64,000 bases of DNA from Anaerosalibacter massiliensis (GTDB taxonomy: Bacteria > Bacillota > Clostridia > Tissierellales > Sporanaerobacteraceae): the NCBI GenBank assembly GCA_000751555.1, contig CCEZ01000013.1, positions 56,183 to 120,182 on the forward strand, given 5' to 3'. The first letter of the stretch is position 1. The number at the start of each line of letters is the position of its first letter. The translations under genes and the position numbers were made by a program. The notes under the pieces are model-generated. The model was given only the letters and a program-made list of their open reading frames with translations. It was not told where the DNA came from and searched no databases. Below, piece after piece: positions 35,486 through 45,549 of the stretch.

Positions 35486-36100
35486 TTAATTTACTTGTCT
35501 TTTATGTATATCTTTTATAATTATATGGACTAAAAATCCCATTACATACCCTGCTATTACATCTGTAGGCCAGTGTACTCCTAAGTAAATTCTGCTAAAT
35601 CCTATAAGACCTATAAGTAAAAAATTTAATACCCAAATAAATGTATTTTTACCCTTTTTATTTTCTAAAAAAAGATAAGTCATAGTAGTATAAAAGGCCA
35701 TAGATACCATAGAATGTCCACTAGGAAAACTATATCCTGTCTGTTCAATTAAGAAATATTTTAAAGGTCTTGTTCTAACAAATATATTTTTTAATATGGC
35801 ATTTACTAAATAAGTTCCTATAATTGATGAAAAAAGTGGAAACATTCCTTCATAGTATTTATTCTTATAGAAGAAAAACAAAAGTACTAATCCTATACCA
35901 AAAAAGAATTTAGAAGAACCCAAGAAGGTAATTACCTTCATAATATTAGTCATTGTTTCACTAGGATTTTCATGAACTCTTTCCATTATTTTTTCATCAA
36001 ACAATATTCCACCTTGACTATCTTTCACAAGTACTGCAATACTAAAAAAAACTATGAAAATAAGACTCATTGCTATAATCTCTAGCGTATTCTTTTTCAT
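35486..36100 (-). CDS. PAP2 family membrane phosphatase
   Basis: 204 residues with about five to six transmembrane helices. The three PAP2 motifs are clear: K-x6-RP in KNIFVRTRP, SGH in YSFPSGHSMVS, and SR-x5-H-x3-D in SRIYLGVHWPTD. Such enzymes dephosphorylate undecaprenyl pyrophosphate or phosphatidic acid at the membrane surface. TTGGAGG precedes the ATG. Single gene with tandem repeats upstream. Confidence 0.95.
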   Translation of the reverse strand: MKKNTLEIIAMSLIFIVFFSIAVLVKDSQGGILFDEKIMERVHENPSETMTNIMKVITFLGSSKFFFGIGLVLLFFFYKNKYYEGMFPLFSSIIGTYLVNAILKNIFVRTRPLKYFLIEQTGYSFPSGHSMVSMAFYTTMTYLFLENKKGKNTFIWVLNFLLIGLIGFSRIYLGVHWPTDVIAGYVMGFLVHIIIKDIHKRQVN

Positions 36101-36120
36101 ATCTATTCCTCCAATGTTTA

Positions 36121-36158
36121 TTTTATTCTATTACAAGTTTTATTTTATTCTATTACAA
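36121..36158. repeat. Two direct 16-base repeats upstream of the PAP2 gene
   Basis: TTTTATTCTATTACAA occurs at 36121-36136 and again at 36143-36158, 22 bases apart or about two helical turns. Located 20 to 60 bases upstream of the PAP2 start on its promoter side, so a regulator site is possible. Simple AT-rich duplication is the alternative. Confidence 0.5.
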
Positions 36159-36174
36159 ATTTTTTATAATATAA

Positions 36175-36210
36175 AAGGCAAGGATTTTTATATTATAAAT
36201 CACTTGCCTT
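36175..36210 (-). terminator. Terminator of the glycine cleavage operon
   Basis: AAGGCAAG and CTTGCCTT enclose an AT-rich loop; on the minus strand the exit reads CTTTTATATT. It lies directly downstream of lpd. Confidence 0.6.
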
Positions 36211-36225
36211 AATAAATCAAATTTT

Positions 36226-37653
36226 TTATTTTTTTCTCTTTCTTTTTTTCTTCTTTCTTGGTGGTGCCATATGAATAGCTTGCCCTTCTAAACCTAATGT
36301 TGCTTCATAAAATGCCTCACTTAAAGTTGGGTGAGCATGAATAGTTTTTCCTATGTCCTCAACACTTAAATCATTAGAGATGGCTAATGCTCCTTCGTGG
36401 ATTAGATCATTGGCGTGAGGACCTATGATATGGACTCCAATTATTTTATTTTTTTCATCTGCCAATACTTTAATCAGTCCTTCTCCTTGTCCTAAAGTCA
36501 AAGCTTTTCCATTGGCTCCAAATAGGAATTTACTAACTTTATAATCAATATTTTTTTCTTTTGCCTCTTCTTCTGTAAGACCTACATCAGCTACTTCTGG
36601 TATTGAAAATACGCAGTTTGGATATATGTCTAAATTGATCTCAGATTCAATGCCCATTATCTTTTCTATTATATATATAGCTTGGCTAGAAGCTACATGA
36701 GCTAGTTGGATTCCTACATCATTTACATCTCCTGCTGCATATATTCCTTCTATATTTGTTTCAAAGTTTTCATCTACAACAATACCTTTTTCACTATATT
36801 TAATCCCTAACTTATCCAAGCCCAATCCTTCAACTAATGGACCTCTTCCAGAAGCTATTAATACTTTATCTCCTACTACTTCTATTTCTTCATCTTTCTT
36901 TTTATACTTTGCTACTACTCTTAGCTTATCCCCTTCTTTAACAATCTCCTTAGCTCTAATATCCATGTAAACATCTATACCTTGTTTTTTCAAAAGGGGA
37001 GTTATTCTTCTTGAAATTTCTTTATCTGCATTTTTAAGCATTCTTGAAGCTAAAAGAATAACATTAGAACCTAATCCATTATATATACTTGCAAATTCTA
37101 CACCTATAACCCCTGCACCTACTACAATTAGTGTTTCTGGGACTTCTTCCATTTCAAGTAAATCATCACTAGTTATGACCCCATCTAAATCTACACCTTT
37201 TGTTTCAGTCATAGTAGGCTTAGAACCAGTAGCAATAATGATATTGTCTACAATTATCTCTCTTTCATCATTATTTTTTAATTTAACTGAAACTGTATTT
37301 TTATCCTTGAGACTTGCTCTTCCATCAATATATTCAATATTTTTATAGGAAGATATAAGTTTCTCTATACCTTTTACTAATTGATTTACAACTTCATTTT
37401 TTCTTTCTTGAAGTCTTTTTCCATCTAAGCTATAATTAGCTACTGTTATACCAAATTCTTCACTATTTTTTAAATCTGTCATTATTTCTGCATTTCTAAA
37501 ATAAGTTTTAGTAGGGATACAGCCTCTATTGAGGCATGTTCCCCCTAAATCTCTATCTTCAATTAAATATATATTTGCCTCCAATTGTGCTCCTCTAATA
37601 GCTGCTACATAACCTGCAGGGCCAGCACCTATTATTGCTATATTTTTTTCCAA
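36226..37653 (-). CDS. lpdA: Dihydrolipoyl dehydrogenase (L-protein)
   Basis: 475 residues. FAD site AIIGAGPAGYVAAIRG, redox disulfide GGTCLNRGCIP (C40, C45), NAD site VVGAGVIGVEFASIY, second FAD motif YAAGDVND, and the catalytic His-Glu in AHPTLSEAFYEA. It reoxidises the lipoyl arm of GcvH. The usual C-terminus is followed by an odd tail of basic residues (APPRKKKKRKRKK). TTG start at 37653 with AGGTG upstream; it begins 10 bases after gcvPB. No full lipoyl domain is fused at the N-terminus. Confidence 0.96.
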   Translation of the reverse strand: MEKNIAIIGAGPAGYVAAIRGAQLEANIYLIEDRDLGGTCLNRGCIPTKTYFRNAEIMTDLKNSEEFGITVANYSLDGKRLQERKNEVVNQLVKGIEKLISSYKNIEYIDGRASLKDKNTVSVKLKNNDEREIIVDNIIIATGSKPTMTETKGVDLDGVITSDDLLEMEEVPETLIVVGAGVIGVEFASIYNGLGSNVILLASRMLKNADKEISRRITPLLKKQGIDVYMDIRAKEIVKEGDKLRVVAKYKKKDEEIEVVGDKVLIASGRGPLVEGLGLDKLGIKYSEKGIVVDENFETNIEGIYAAGDVNDVGIQLAHVASSQAIYIIEKIMGIESEINLDIYPNCVFSIPEVADVGLTEEEAKEKNIDYKVSKFLFGANGKALTLGQGEGLIKVLADEKNKIIGVHIIGPHANDLIHEGALAISNDLSVEDIGKTIHAHPTLSEAFYEATLGLEGQAIHMAPPRKKKKRKRKK

Positions 37654-37663
37654 ATAAAAACAC

Positions 37664-39118
37664 CTACCCTTCGTACTTTAATACTGGCTTCCTTGCTGCT
37701 TTTGTTTCATCTATTCTCCTTACTGGAGTATTGTGAGGTGCTTCTTTTACTATTTCTGGATTCTCTATAGCTTCCTTTGCAATTTGCTTCAAAACATTTG
37801 CAAATTTATCTAATGTTTCTTTACTTTCTGTTTCTGTTGGTTCAATCATTAGTGCTTCATTTATAATAAGTGGGAAGTAAACTGTTGGAGGATGAAATCC
37901 AAAATCTAGAAGTCTTTTAGCTATATCTAATGTTTTAACTTCTAAATTTTCTTCTTTCAATCCACCTAGTACAAATTCATGTTTATATATAGTATCTATT
38001 GGAAGATAATAATCATCTCTTAACAATGACATTACATAATTAGAGTTCAATACTGCTATTTCACTAGCTTTCTTTAGACCATCTTTACCCATAGTTAAAA
38101 TATAACTGTAAGTTTTAACTAATACACCAAAATGTCCATAAAAATCTTTAACCTTTCCTATAGTGTTTGGATAATCATAATTTAAGAAATATCTATTTTC
38201 ATCTTTTTCAACAACTGGCACTGGTAGATATTCAATAAGACTTTTCTTAACTCCTACAGGTCCACTACCTGGTCCTCCACCACCATGAGGTGTTGATAAA
38301 GTTTTGTGCAAATTTAAATGTACTACATCAAATCCCATATCTCCAGGTCTAGTTATACCCATAATAGCATTTGCATTGGCTCCATCATAATATAAAAGGC
38401 CACCACAGCTATGAACTAAATCTGCAATTTCTTTTATATCTTTCTCAAACAATCCTAATGTATTTGGATTTGTAAGCATAAGTCCTGCAATTTCATCACT
38501 TAATACATTCTTTAAGCTTTCAATATCTACAGTTCCTTCTTCAGTAGATTTCACCTCTAATGTATCAAATCCTGCCATAGCCGCACTAGCTGGATTGGTA
38601 CCATGAGCTGAATCAGGTACTATTATTTTAGTTCTTTTAGTATCTCCTCGTTTTTCATGATAAGCTTTTATAAGCATTAAACCTGTAAGTTCCCCATGAG
38701 CTCCCGCAGCTGGTTGTAAGGTCATTTTATCCATCCCAGTTAATTCACAAAGTGCTTCGTCTAGCTCATGCATAAGCTTTAATGCTCCTTGCACTGTTTC
38801 TTCTGGTTGATAAGGATGGATATTTGCAAATCCATCTAGTCTTGCCATATTTTCATTAATCTTTGGATTATATTTCATAGTACAAGAACCTAACGGATAG
38901 AAACCTGTATCTACTCCATAATTTTTATTTGATAAATTTGTATAATGTCTTATTACTTCTACTTCACTTACTTCTGGAAAGTCTAATTCTTCATCCCTTA
39001 AATATTCTTCAGGAACAAATTCTTTCAAGTCTACTTCTTCTACATCCATTTTTGGAAGTTTATAAGCTGTTCTTCCTTCTTTTGAAAGTTCAAATATCAA
39101 TTTATTATATTCTCTCAT
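37664..39118 (-). CDS. gcvPB: Glycine dehydrogenase (decarboxylating) subunit 2
   Basis: 484 residues. The PLP lysine K272 sits in [18 protein letters not shown], and the N-terminal segment [16 protein letters not shown] is typical. With GcvPA it decarboxylates glycine and passes the aminomethyl group to lipoyl-GcvH. The ATG overlaps the gcvPA stop by four bases, indicating coupled translation of an equimolar pair. Confidence 0.98.
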   Translation of the reverse strand: MREYNKLIFELSKEGRTAYKLPKMDVEEVDLKEFVPEEYLRDEELDFPEVSEVEVIRHYTNLSNKNYGVDTGFYPLGSCTMKYNPKINENMARLDGFANIHPYQPEETVQGALKLMHELDEALCELTGMDKMTLQPAAGAHGELTGLMLIKAYHEKRGDTKRTKIIVPDSAHGTNPASAAMAGFDTLEVKSTEEGTVDIESLKNVLSDEIAGLMLTNPNTLGLFEKDIKEIADLVHSCGGLLYYDGANANAIMGITRPGDMGFDVVHLNLHKTLSTPHGGGGPGSGPVGVKKSLIEYLPVPVVEKDENRYFLNYDYPNTIGKVKDFYGHFGVLVKTYSYILTMGKDGLKKASEIAVLNSNYVMSLLRDDYYLPIDTIYKHEFVLGGLKEENLEVKTLDIAKRLLDFGFHPPTVYFPLIINEALMIEPTETESKETLDKFANVLKQIAKEAIENPEIVKEAPHNTPVRRIDETKAARKPVLKYEG

Positions 39119-40461
39119 ATTATCCCCTCCAATACACTTACCAATTTATCAATCTCTTCTTTACTCCTCTTTTCTGTTACGCAATATAAAATTCCGTTTT
39201 CATATTGGGGATAATTCTCGTCTAATATAAAACCACCTAAAACATTTTCTTTTAATAGTTCATCATTTATTTTTTCTCCTGGCATATTGCTAGTTATTGC
39301 AAATTCTTTGAAGAAAGGCTTATTAAATAACGGCTTATATTTTCCTGTAGCTATCATTTTATCATAGGCATAATGAGCTTTAGCTATACTTTGGGTAGCT
39401 ACTTCCTTAAGGCCCTTCTTACCTAATGTAACCATATATACTACACTTGCTAGTACATTTAATCCTTGATTTGTACATATATTTGACGTAGCTTTATCTC
39501 TTCTTATATGTTGTTCTCTAGCTTGAAGTGTAAGTACAAAAGCTCTCTTGCCGTCTACATCTGTAGACTCTCCTACAATTCTTCCAGGTAACTTTCTCAT
39601 ATGTTTTTTCTTTGTGGCTATGAATCCTAAATAAGGTCCCCCATAGCTTAATGGAATACCTAATGATTGACCTTCTCCTACAACTATATCAGCACCTAAT
39701 TCTCCAGGAGATTTTAAAATTCCTAAAGATATAGGATCAGTACTTACTATAAACATAGTTTTCTTTACTTTATGGACCATTTCTTCAATAGATTTTATAT
39801 CTTCAATTATTCCAAAGAAATTTGGACTTTGAACTATTACTGCCGCGGTATTTTTATTTATATTTTCTTTTAATTGTTCTAAATTTGTAACTCCATCTGA
39901 TTCATCTATTTCAATCACTTTAAAACCTTGTGTATGAGCATAAGTTTTTAATACTTTTCTTGACTCAGGATGTACAGTCTTTGAAACTATTATCTCTTCT
40001 TTTCTGCTTATATTTACTGCCATGATAGATGCTTCACCTATTGCTGAACCTCCATCATATAAGGATGCATTTGATACATCCATGCCAGTCAGCCTAGATA
40101 TTAAAGTTTGATACTCAAATATATATTGTAAAGTTCCTTGACTTATTTCTGCTTGATATGGTGTATAGGAAGTATAAAATTCGCTTCTGGATATTATATG
40201 ATCCACTATGGAAGGTATATAGTGGTCATAAGCTCCTGCTCCTAAGAAACATGTAAGATCATTTATAGATTTGTTTTTTGAGGAAAGTTTTGTAATGTAT
40301 TTTTCAACTTCTAGTTCTGACATAGATTCCTTTAAATTTAACTCTCTACCCAGTTGCACTTCCTTTGGAATATCACTAAATAGCTCTTCTATAGAGTCAA
40401 CCCCTATAGACTCTAGCATTTTCTTTTCATCATCACTAGTGTTAGGAATGTATGGATACAT
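39115..40461 (-). CDS. gcvPA: Glycine dehydrogenase (decarboxylating) subunit 1
   Basis: 448 residues. N-terminal [29 protein letters not shown] and later [18 protein letters not shown] and [19 protein letters not shown] are diagnostic. It carries no PLP lysine of its own and needs GcvPB. GAGGAGG precedes the ATG; four bases separate it from gcvH. Confidence 0.98.
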   Translation of the reverse strand: MYPYIPNTSDDEKKMLESIGVDSIEELFSDIPKEVQLGRELNLKESMSELEVEKYITKLSSKNKSINDLTCFLGAGAYDHYIPSIVDHIISRSEFYTSYTPYQAEISQGTLQYIFEYQTLISRLTGMDVSNASLYDGGSAIGEASIMAVNISRKEEIIVSKTVHPESRKVLKTYAHTQGFKVIEIDESDGVTNLEQLKENINKNTAAVIVQSPNFFGIIEDIKSIEEMVHKVKKTMFIVSTDPISLGILKSPGELGADIVVGEGQSLGIPLSYGGPYLGFIATKKKHMRKLPGRIVGESTDVDGKRAFVLTLQAREQHIRRDKATSNICTNQGLNVLASVVYMVTLGKKGLKEVATQSIAKAHYAYDKMIATGKYKPLFNKPFFKEFAITSNMPGEKINDELLKENVLGGFILDENYPQYENGILYCVTEKRSKEEIDKLVSVLEGII

Positions 40462-40464
40462 ACA

Positions 40465-40848
40465 TTATTCCTCCTCTTCTAAGAACTTTTCATACTCTCC
40501 GCTATTCATTAATTCATCTAGCTGAGATTTATCCTCCAATTCCACTGCAATCATCCAACTTTCATAAGGGTCTTCATTTACAAGACTTGGATCATCCTCC
40601 AAATCTTCATTGATTTCCAATACTCTTCCATCCACAGGAATATAAATATCTGCTGCAGCTTTAACAGATTCCACAACTGCAAATGCCTCTTCCATTTCAA
40701 ATTCATCATCTACTTCTGGCAATTCTACATAAACTATATCTCCTAATGCATCTTGGGCATAATCTGTAATTCCTATATATGCCTTATCTTCTTCTACCTT
40801 TAGCCATTCATGATCATTTGTATAAAGTAAATCTTCTAAAATCTTCAT
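40465..40848 (-). CDS. gcvH: Glycine cleavage system H protein
   Basis: 127 residues, standard. The lipoylated lysine is K63 in [15 protein letters not shown]. It shuttles the aminomethyl intermediate among P, T and L proteins. AGGGAGGTATATAAA precedes the ATG; 14 bases after gcvT. Confidence 0.98.
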   Translation of the reverse strand: MKILEDLLYTNDHEWLKVEEDKAYIGITDYAQDALGDIVYVELPEVDDEFEMEEAFAVVESVKAAADIYIPVDGRVLEINEDLEDDPSLVNEDPYESWMIAVELEDKSQLDELMNSGEYEKFLEEEE

Positions 40849-40862
40849 TTTATATACCTCCC

Positions 40863-41951
40863 TTATCTTTTATAAAACCTTTTATTTATTATTTCAGCCT
40901 TGACAGGCTTATTCCTTATAATGATATCAATTTCATTTCCAATTTCAGTTTCAGCTATATCTATTAGAGCCATTCCAATATTTTTCTTTAAAGTTGGTGA
41001 AAAATATCCAGTAGTTACATGGCCTATTTTATTTCCATTTTTATGAACTTCATAGTTTTCTCTAGGTACACCTCTGCCTTTAAGTTCAAATCCTACTACT
41101 TTTCTACTCAAATTTTTATCTTGCTTTTCCAATACTTCTTTCCCTATAAAGTCCTCTTTATTTAATTTGACAAAGAACTTTAAATCTCCTTCTAATGGAG
41201 AAATATTTTCTGATATTTCATGTCCATATAGCGGAAGACCCGCTTCAAATCTCAATGTATCTCTGCATCCTAATCCTGTAGGTGCGATACCATATTTTTC
41301 TCCCACTTCTAGTATACTATTCCAAACTTTTTTTATGTCTTCACTAGATGTATATATTTCAAATCCATCTTCTCCAGTATATCCTGTTCTGGAAACTAAA
41401 GCTTTTACATCTGCTATTATTATATCTTTTTTAAAAGAAAAAGGTTTTATTTCTGATAAATCTTCTTCTGTTAATTCATTTAGTATTTTTTCTGACAATG
41501 GCCCTTGCAAAGCAACTTCTCCAATTTGATCAGAAACGTTTTCAATTATTATGTTAAAATTCTTTTTATTGTCAATCATCCATTTAAAATCTTTATCTGT
41601 GTTTGCTGCATTTGGTACCAACATATATTCATCTTCATCTATTTTGTAAACTAAAAGATCATCAACTACTCCTCCATCTGGATAGCATAGAAATGTATAT
41701 ATTATTCGATTCTTAGTAAGTTTTGATAGGTCGTTGGTAAAAATATATTGTAGATATTCTAATGCATCTTTACCCTTTACTATTATTTCTCCCATATGAG
41801 TAACATCAAATATGCCTGCCGCTGTTCTAACTGCCTTATGCTCTTTCATAATGCCCTCATATTGGACTGGTAAGGCCCAGCCTGCATAATCTACTACTTT
41901 TCCCCCTAGCTTTACATGCTCATCATATAATGGGGTCTTTTTTAACTCCAT
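40863..41951 (-). CDS. gcvT: Glycine cleavage system aminomethyltransferase (T protein)
   Basis: 362 residues. N-terminal [29 protein letters not shown], folate-binding segment [22 protein letters not shown], and a C-terminal barrel ([21 protein letters not shown]). It transfers methylene to tetrahydrofolate and releases ammonia. The ATG at 41951 was preferred over an in-frame TTG nine bases earlier because AAAGGAG lies nine bases upstream. First gene of the glycine cleavage operon; no glycine riboswitch is seen in the short upstream gap. Confidence 0.97.
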   Translation of the reverse strand: MELKKTPLYDEHVKLGGKVVDYAGWALPVQYEGIMKEHKAVRTAAGIFDVTHMGEIIVKGKDALEYLQYIFTNDLSKLTKNRIIYTFLCYPDGGVVDDLLVYKIDEDEYMLVPNAANTDKDFKWMIDNKKNFNIIIENVSDQIGEVALQGPLSEKILNELTEEDLSEIKPFSFKKDIIIADVKALVSRTGYTGEDGFEIYTSSEDIKKVWNSILEVGEKYGIAPTGLGCRDTLRFEAGLPLYGHEISENISPLEGDLKFFVKLNKEDFIGKEVLEKQDKNLSRKVVGFELKGRGVPRENYEVHKNGNKIGHVTTGYFSPTLKKNIGMALIDIAETEIGNEIDIIIRNKPVKAEIINKRFYKR

Positions 41952-42024
41952 ATATTCCAACTCCTTTCTTAATACATACTTTTTTATAGATATACCCTTT
42001 AAAACTTTAATTAAACAATTTTTA

Positions 42025-42058
42025 AATAATAGGAAGCTAGGACTAGCTTCCTATTATT
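42025..42058 (-). terminator. Terminator of the second hydrogenase-like gene
   Basis: AATAATAGGAAGCTAG and its complement form a 16-base stem with a two-base apex, overlapping the stop codon. On the minus strand the exit is T-rich (CCTATTATTTAAA). It separates this gene from gcvT. Confidence 0.75.
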
Positions 42059-43515
42059 TATTTTCTGTCTAAATTTATATCCTTTAGTTCAATCTTCTTT
42101 AAAGAACCTTCTATATCCTCTTCAAAAGCTAATTCTCCATATTTATCTACTTCTTTTTTATCCTTTGGTCCATGATTAAGACTGGCTGGTCCTGCAATAC
42201 ACCCCCCTTCACATGCCATTCCTTCAATAAAGTTTCCATTCAACCTATTTACATTTGCCATCTTTAAAGCTCTATCACATTCTTTAATACCATTACATTT
42301 CACTGGTTTTAAATCAATGTCTATTTTTTCTGCTTCAACTACATGCTCAACTGCTTCTGTAACTCCGCCACTTCTGGCAAATATTCTTCCATAATAAGAA
42401 GCATTGTTCAATTCTCCAATATTGCAATTTTCTAAATCTACTTCTAGTGCATCTAACATAGCTGCCAATTCTTCAAAAGTTAGTACATAATCTATATCAT
42501 CTTTCAATTCTTCTTCTAATGCCTCAGCCTTTTTAGCTACACAAGGTCCTATAAATACTACCTTGGCTTTTGGATCTCTAGCTTTTATAAGTCTTGATAT
42601 GGCAATCATAGGAGAAACTGTATTTGATATTTTGTCTTCTAACTTTGGATAGTTTTTCTTTACATAGGATACAAAAGCTGGACAACATGATGTAGTAACA
42701 AGCTTCTTTTCTCCTATTGTATCTGCAACTTCTTTTGCCTCATGGAGTGCAACCATATCTGCTCCAAGAGCTACTTCTACTACATCATAAAATCCTAGTT
42801 TTTTTACCCCACATATTACTTGTTCAATACTTGCATAAGTAAATTGGTTTGCTATAGCTGGTGCTATAGCTGCATATACATGAATATCTTTATTTTCTTT
42901 TGATTCCTTTAAAATAGATACTACATCTGTAATATAAGATTTATCCATTATGGCTCCAAAAGGACATTGGGTGATACATGCTCCACACTGTATACATTTT
43001 TCATCATCTATAACTGCTTTTCTTCTGTCATCAAAAGATATAGCTCCTGCACTACAAGCCCTTCTACATGGTCTCATAACATCTGCAATAGCATTGTAAG
43101 GACAAGCTTCTTTACATCTTCCACATTCAATGCATTTTTCTTGATTTATATAAGCTCTGCCTCCTACATGGTATATAGCTCCCCTTGGACAAGCCTCTGA
43201 ACATCTATGGGCAAGGCAGCCTCTGCAAGCCTCTGTTATAAAAAATCTATTTATTGGACATTCGTCACAAGCTACATCTATTACTTCAATTATGCTTTTA
43301 TTTTCTCTATTTCCACCCATTGCTAATTTAACTCTGTCTTTAGTAATTTCTCTTTCTTTATATATACAACATCTAGTACGTGGCTCTGGACCAGGATCTA
43401 CAATATAAGGAATTATATCTATTTTTTCTTTTAAAGTTCCCTCCATAGCTAATCTCGCTACCTCTCTCAATACTTCATACTTAATAAGATGAACATCACT
43501 TTCAAATTTTCTCAT
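42058..43515 (-). CDS. Ferredoxin-rich [FeFe]-hydrogenase-like protein (group-B-like)
   Basis: 485 residues. The first 185 residues are cysteine-rich: CDECP (83-87), CRGCLAHRCSEACP (97-109), CIECGRCKEACP (128-139), CRRAC (150-154), CIQCGACITQCP (174-185), enough for three or more [4Fe-4S] clusters. The H-cluster domain has L1 TTSCCPAF, L2 GPCVAKKAEA and L3 EGMACEGGCIAGP, close to canonical. This layout is known from monomeric clostridial hydrogenases of group B; direction of activity is not settled. AAGGGGATG lies upstream. It is followed by a strong hairpin, so it is probably separate from the glycine cleavage operon. Confidence 0.9.
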   Translation of the reverse strand: MRKFESDVHLIKYEVLREVARLAMEGTLKEKIDIIPYIVDPGPEPRTRCCIYKEREITKDRVKLAMGGNRENKSIIEVIDVACDECPINRFFITEACRGCLAHRCSEACPRGAIYHVGGRAYINQEKCIECGRCKEACPYNAIADVMRPCRRACSAGAISFDDRRKAVIDDEKCIQCGACITQCPFGAIMDKSYITDVVSILKESKENKDIHVYAAIAPAIANQFTYASIEQVICGVKKLGFYDVVEVALGADMVALHEAKEVADTIGEKKLVTTSCCPAFVSYVKKNYPKLEDKISNTVSPMIAISRLIKARDPKAKVVFIGPCVAKKAEALEEELKDDIDYVLTFEELAAMLDALEVDLENCNIGELNNASYYGRIFARSGGVTEAVEHVVEAEKIDIDLKPVKCNGIKECDRALKMANVNRLNGNFIEGMACEGGCIAGPASLNHGPKDKKEVDKYGELAFEEDIEGSLKKIELKDINLDRK

Positions 43516-43739
43516 TTTATTAGTTTCATCCCCTTTACTGTTTTTTATTACTACTTTTCATCCCATAAATATTAAATGTGTAAACTTGTCCAATAATTTA
43601 TACTTGATAAAACTCTTTTATATCTTATAGAGAAATTTATAATTTAATAATATATATATAAGTATATATTATGTTATTTTTTTATCAAGAATTAATTATC
43701 TTTTTTCCTTAAAATTTTTTAATAAATTGTATTTTAGCT

Positions 43740-44468
43740 TTAATCAAAATTATGACCACTTTCAATTTCATTAAAATATTTAATTATTCCTGAATATATT
43801 GACCAAGCAATTTTTTCTTGATATTTTTCATCTTGGAGTAATTTCTCTTCTGTTGGATTTGAAAGAAAACCACATTCTACTAAAATGGAAGGGGCTTCCA
43901 CCTCCCTTATTAAATAGACATCATCCCTTGATTGAGGAACTCTTTTATTGTCTTCATCTAAAATATTTCTAAGTTCTTTTTGGACCATATACGCTAATTT
44001 TTTGCTTTTTTCACAATTTTCCTTATAAAATGTTTGGGCTCCATAATATTTAGATTGAGGGAAACTATTTAAATGTATTGTTAAAAAAATATCACAATTG
44101 CTGTTATTTATTAATTCTTTTCTATTTTGTAAATCCTCGGTTTTCTTTTCTCTAATTGTTTTGGATTTTTCTGTATAGAGACCATCTTTATTATCCCTAG
44201 TTATAACCACAATTCCTCCACTTTGTTCTATTAGTCTTTTTAATTTCAAACTAATGGCTAAATTTATTTCATTTTCACTAGCTCCTCCCTTCCCTGAAGC
44301 CCCCAGATCTACTCCTCCATGTCCTGGGTCTATCCCTATTATTTTATTTCCTATGGGCAAATATGTTGTGATAGCTAGTTTGTTTTTAATAGTATTTAAT
44401 ACTATTATACATATTAATATGGACAGTAAAATATAAATATATTTTCTTTTAATATATATTATTTTCAT
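43740..44468 (-). CDS. cwlD: Germination-type N-acetylmuramoyl-L-alanine amidase
   Basis: 242 residues. One N-terminal transmembrane helix (about 10-27), then an Amidase_3 domain with zinc ligands in IGIDPGHGGVD, ASENEINLAISLKL and FLTIHLNSFP, and the catalytic Glu in SILVECGFLSNP. CwlD helps make muramic-delta-lactam in the spore cortex and is needed for germination. Its place just after rplM-rpsI is the same as in Bacillus, which supports the assignment and a spore-forming host. Confidence 0.92.
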   Translation of the reverse strand: MKIIYIKRKYIYILLSILICIIVLNTIKNKLAITTYLPIGNKIIGIDPGHGGVDLGASGKGGASENEINLAISLKLKRLIEQSGGIVVITRDNKDGLYTEKSKTIREKKTEDLQNRKELINNSNCDIFLTIHLNSFPQSKYYGAQTFYKENCEKSKKLAYMVQKELRNILDEDNKRVPQSRDDVYLIREVEAPSILVECGFLSNPTEEKLLQDEKYQEKIAWSIYSGIIKYFNEIESGHNFD

Positions 44469-44534
44469 AAATAGTTTCTTCCTCCTATATTTTTAAATAT
44501 ATTATTATATACTTGTCCATATTACAGAAAATAA

Positions 44535-44559
44535 AAAACACTGGAATTTCCAGTGTTTT
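44535..44559 (-). terminator. Terminator after rpsI
   Basis: AAAACACTGGAA and TTCCAGTGTTTT around a single-base centre; on the minus strand the exit arm runs into TTTTTTATTTT. Confidence 0.88.
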
Positions 44560-44575
44560 ATTATACTCACAGATA

Positions 44576-44968
44576 TTATCTTTTTGAAAATTGTGGAGAC
44601 TTTCTTGCTTTCTTAAGACCATATTTCTTTCTTTCTTTCATTCTTTGATCTCTTGTTAAGAAGCCTTCCTTCTTTAATACTGGTCTCATTTCTTCATCTG
44701 CATTAACTAATGCTCTAGCTATACCATGTCTTATAGCACCCGCTTGACCAGTATATCCGCCACCATGCACATTTACAAGTACATCATATTTATCTAATGT
44801 TTCAGTAACAGTAAGGGGTTCTCTAACAATAACCTTCAATGTATCATAATCAAAATATTCATCTAAATCTCTTTTATTAATAACTATTTTTCCAGAGCCA
44901 GGAATTAATCTAACTCTAGCAATAGCATTTTTTCTTCTACCTGTTCCAAGATATTGTACTTTAGCCAC
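44576..44968 (-). CDS. rpsI: 30S ribosomal protein S9
   Basis: 130 residues, usual length. Begins [21 protein letters not shown] and ends with the strongly basic [18 protein letters not shown] tail that reaches the tRNA P site. AAAGGAGG lies upstream. Forms the rplM-rpsI operon (24-base gap) under the L13-type leader. Confidence 0.99.
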   Translation of the reverse strand: MAKVQYLGTGRRKNAIARVRLIPGSGKIVINKRDLDEYFDYDTLKVIVREPLTVTETLDKYDVLVNVHGGGYTGQAGAIRHGIARALVNADEEMRPVLKKEGFLTRDQRMKERKKYGLKKARKSPQFSKR

Positions 44969-44992
44969 TTACAATCCTCCTTTCCTCAAAAA

Positions 44993-45421
44993 CTAAAATT
45001 CATAAACTTCAGGTTTTTGAGCTTCATGATTATGTTCAGATCCACTATATACTTTCAATTTTCTAAACATTTGTCTGCCTAAACTATTTTTTGGAAGCAT
45101 GCCTTTAACTGCTAATTCAATAACCTTTTCAGGTTTTTCTTTTACCATTCTATCATAAGATATTTCCTTCAATCCTCCTGGATATCCAGTATGATATCTA
45201 TATTTTTTTTGTTCTAATTTCTTTCCAGTTAAAACAATCTTGTCTGCATTTATTACAATAACATGATCTCCAGTATCAACATGAGGTGTATATATAGGTT
45301 TATTTTTTCCACTAAGTATTTTACTTACTTCAGATGCAAGTCTTCCTAATACTTTTCCTTCAGCGTCTATTACATACCATTTTCTTTCAATTTCATTTGG
45401 TTTTGCCATGTAACTTTTCAT
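44993..45421 (-). CDS. rplM: 50S ribosomal protein L13
   Basis: 142 residues. Motifs [39 protein letters not shown] and [13 protein letters not shown] are diagnostic. An early assembly protein of the large subunit. ATG 45421 lies six bases after GGAGGG; a TTG three bases upstream was rejected. First gene of the rplM-rpsI transcript. Confidence 0.99.
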   Translation of the reverse strand: MKSYMAKPNEIERKWYVIDAEGKVLGRLASEVSKILSGKNKPIYTPHVDTGDHVIVINADKIVLTGKKLEQKKYRYHTGYPGGLKEISYDRMVKEKPEKVIELAVKGMLPKNSLGRQMFRKLKVYSGSEHNHEAQKPEVYEF

Positions 45422-45442
45422 CAATTTCCCTCCTTACTACAG

Positions 45443-45501
45443 AGTGTATAATATTTATATGATAAAATCCGGGGCTAGTGGATTTTAAATTCAAACACAC
45501 T
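45443..45501 (-). ncRNA. L13-type autoregulatory leader of rplM
   Basis: Between promoter and start the RNA can fold with an outer AGTGT/ACACT stem (45497-45501 with 45443-45447) and an inner AAAATCC/GGATTTT hairpin (45480-45486 with 45464-45470) with a CACTAGCCC-type loop. This size and position agree with the L13 leader known in Firmicutes, where L13 represses its own operon. Consensus match was not computed. Confidence 0.5.
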
Positions 45502-45506
45502 TATAT

Positions 45507-45535
45507 ATTTTAATACAAGGTGCCCAGCGTGTCAA
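45507..45535 (-). promoter_or_regulatory. rplM-rpsI promoter
   Basis: Minus strand: perfect TTGACA (45530-45535), 17-base spacer, TAAAAT (45507-45512). Lies between truA and rplM, so the ribosomal pair has its own start point. Confidence 0.8.
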
Positions 45536-45549
45536 GAACTATAGCCATA

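Noticed and set aside
41952..42057. Possible glycine riboswitch before gcvT
   Set aside because: The gap is about 100 AT-rich bases, of which a third is the terminator hairpin of the upstream gene; none of the conserved glycine aptamer purine-rich segments is seen.
43516..43739. Gap between cwlD and the second hydrogenase-like gene
   Set aside because: Very AT-rich with no frame, hairpin or Rex-like site good enough to report.
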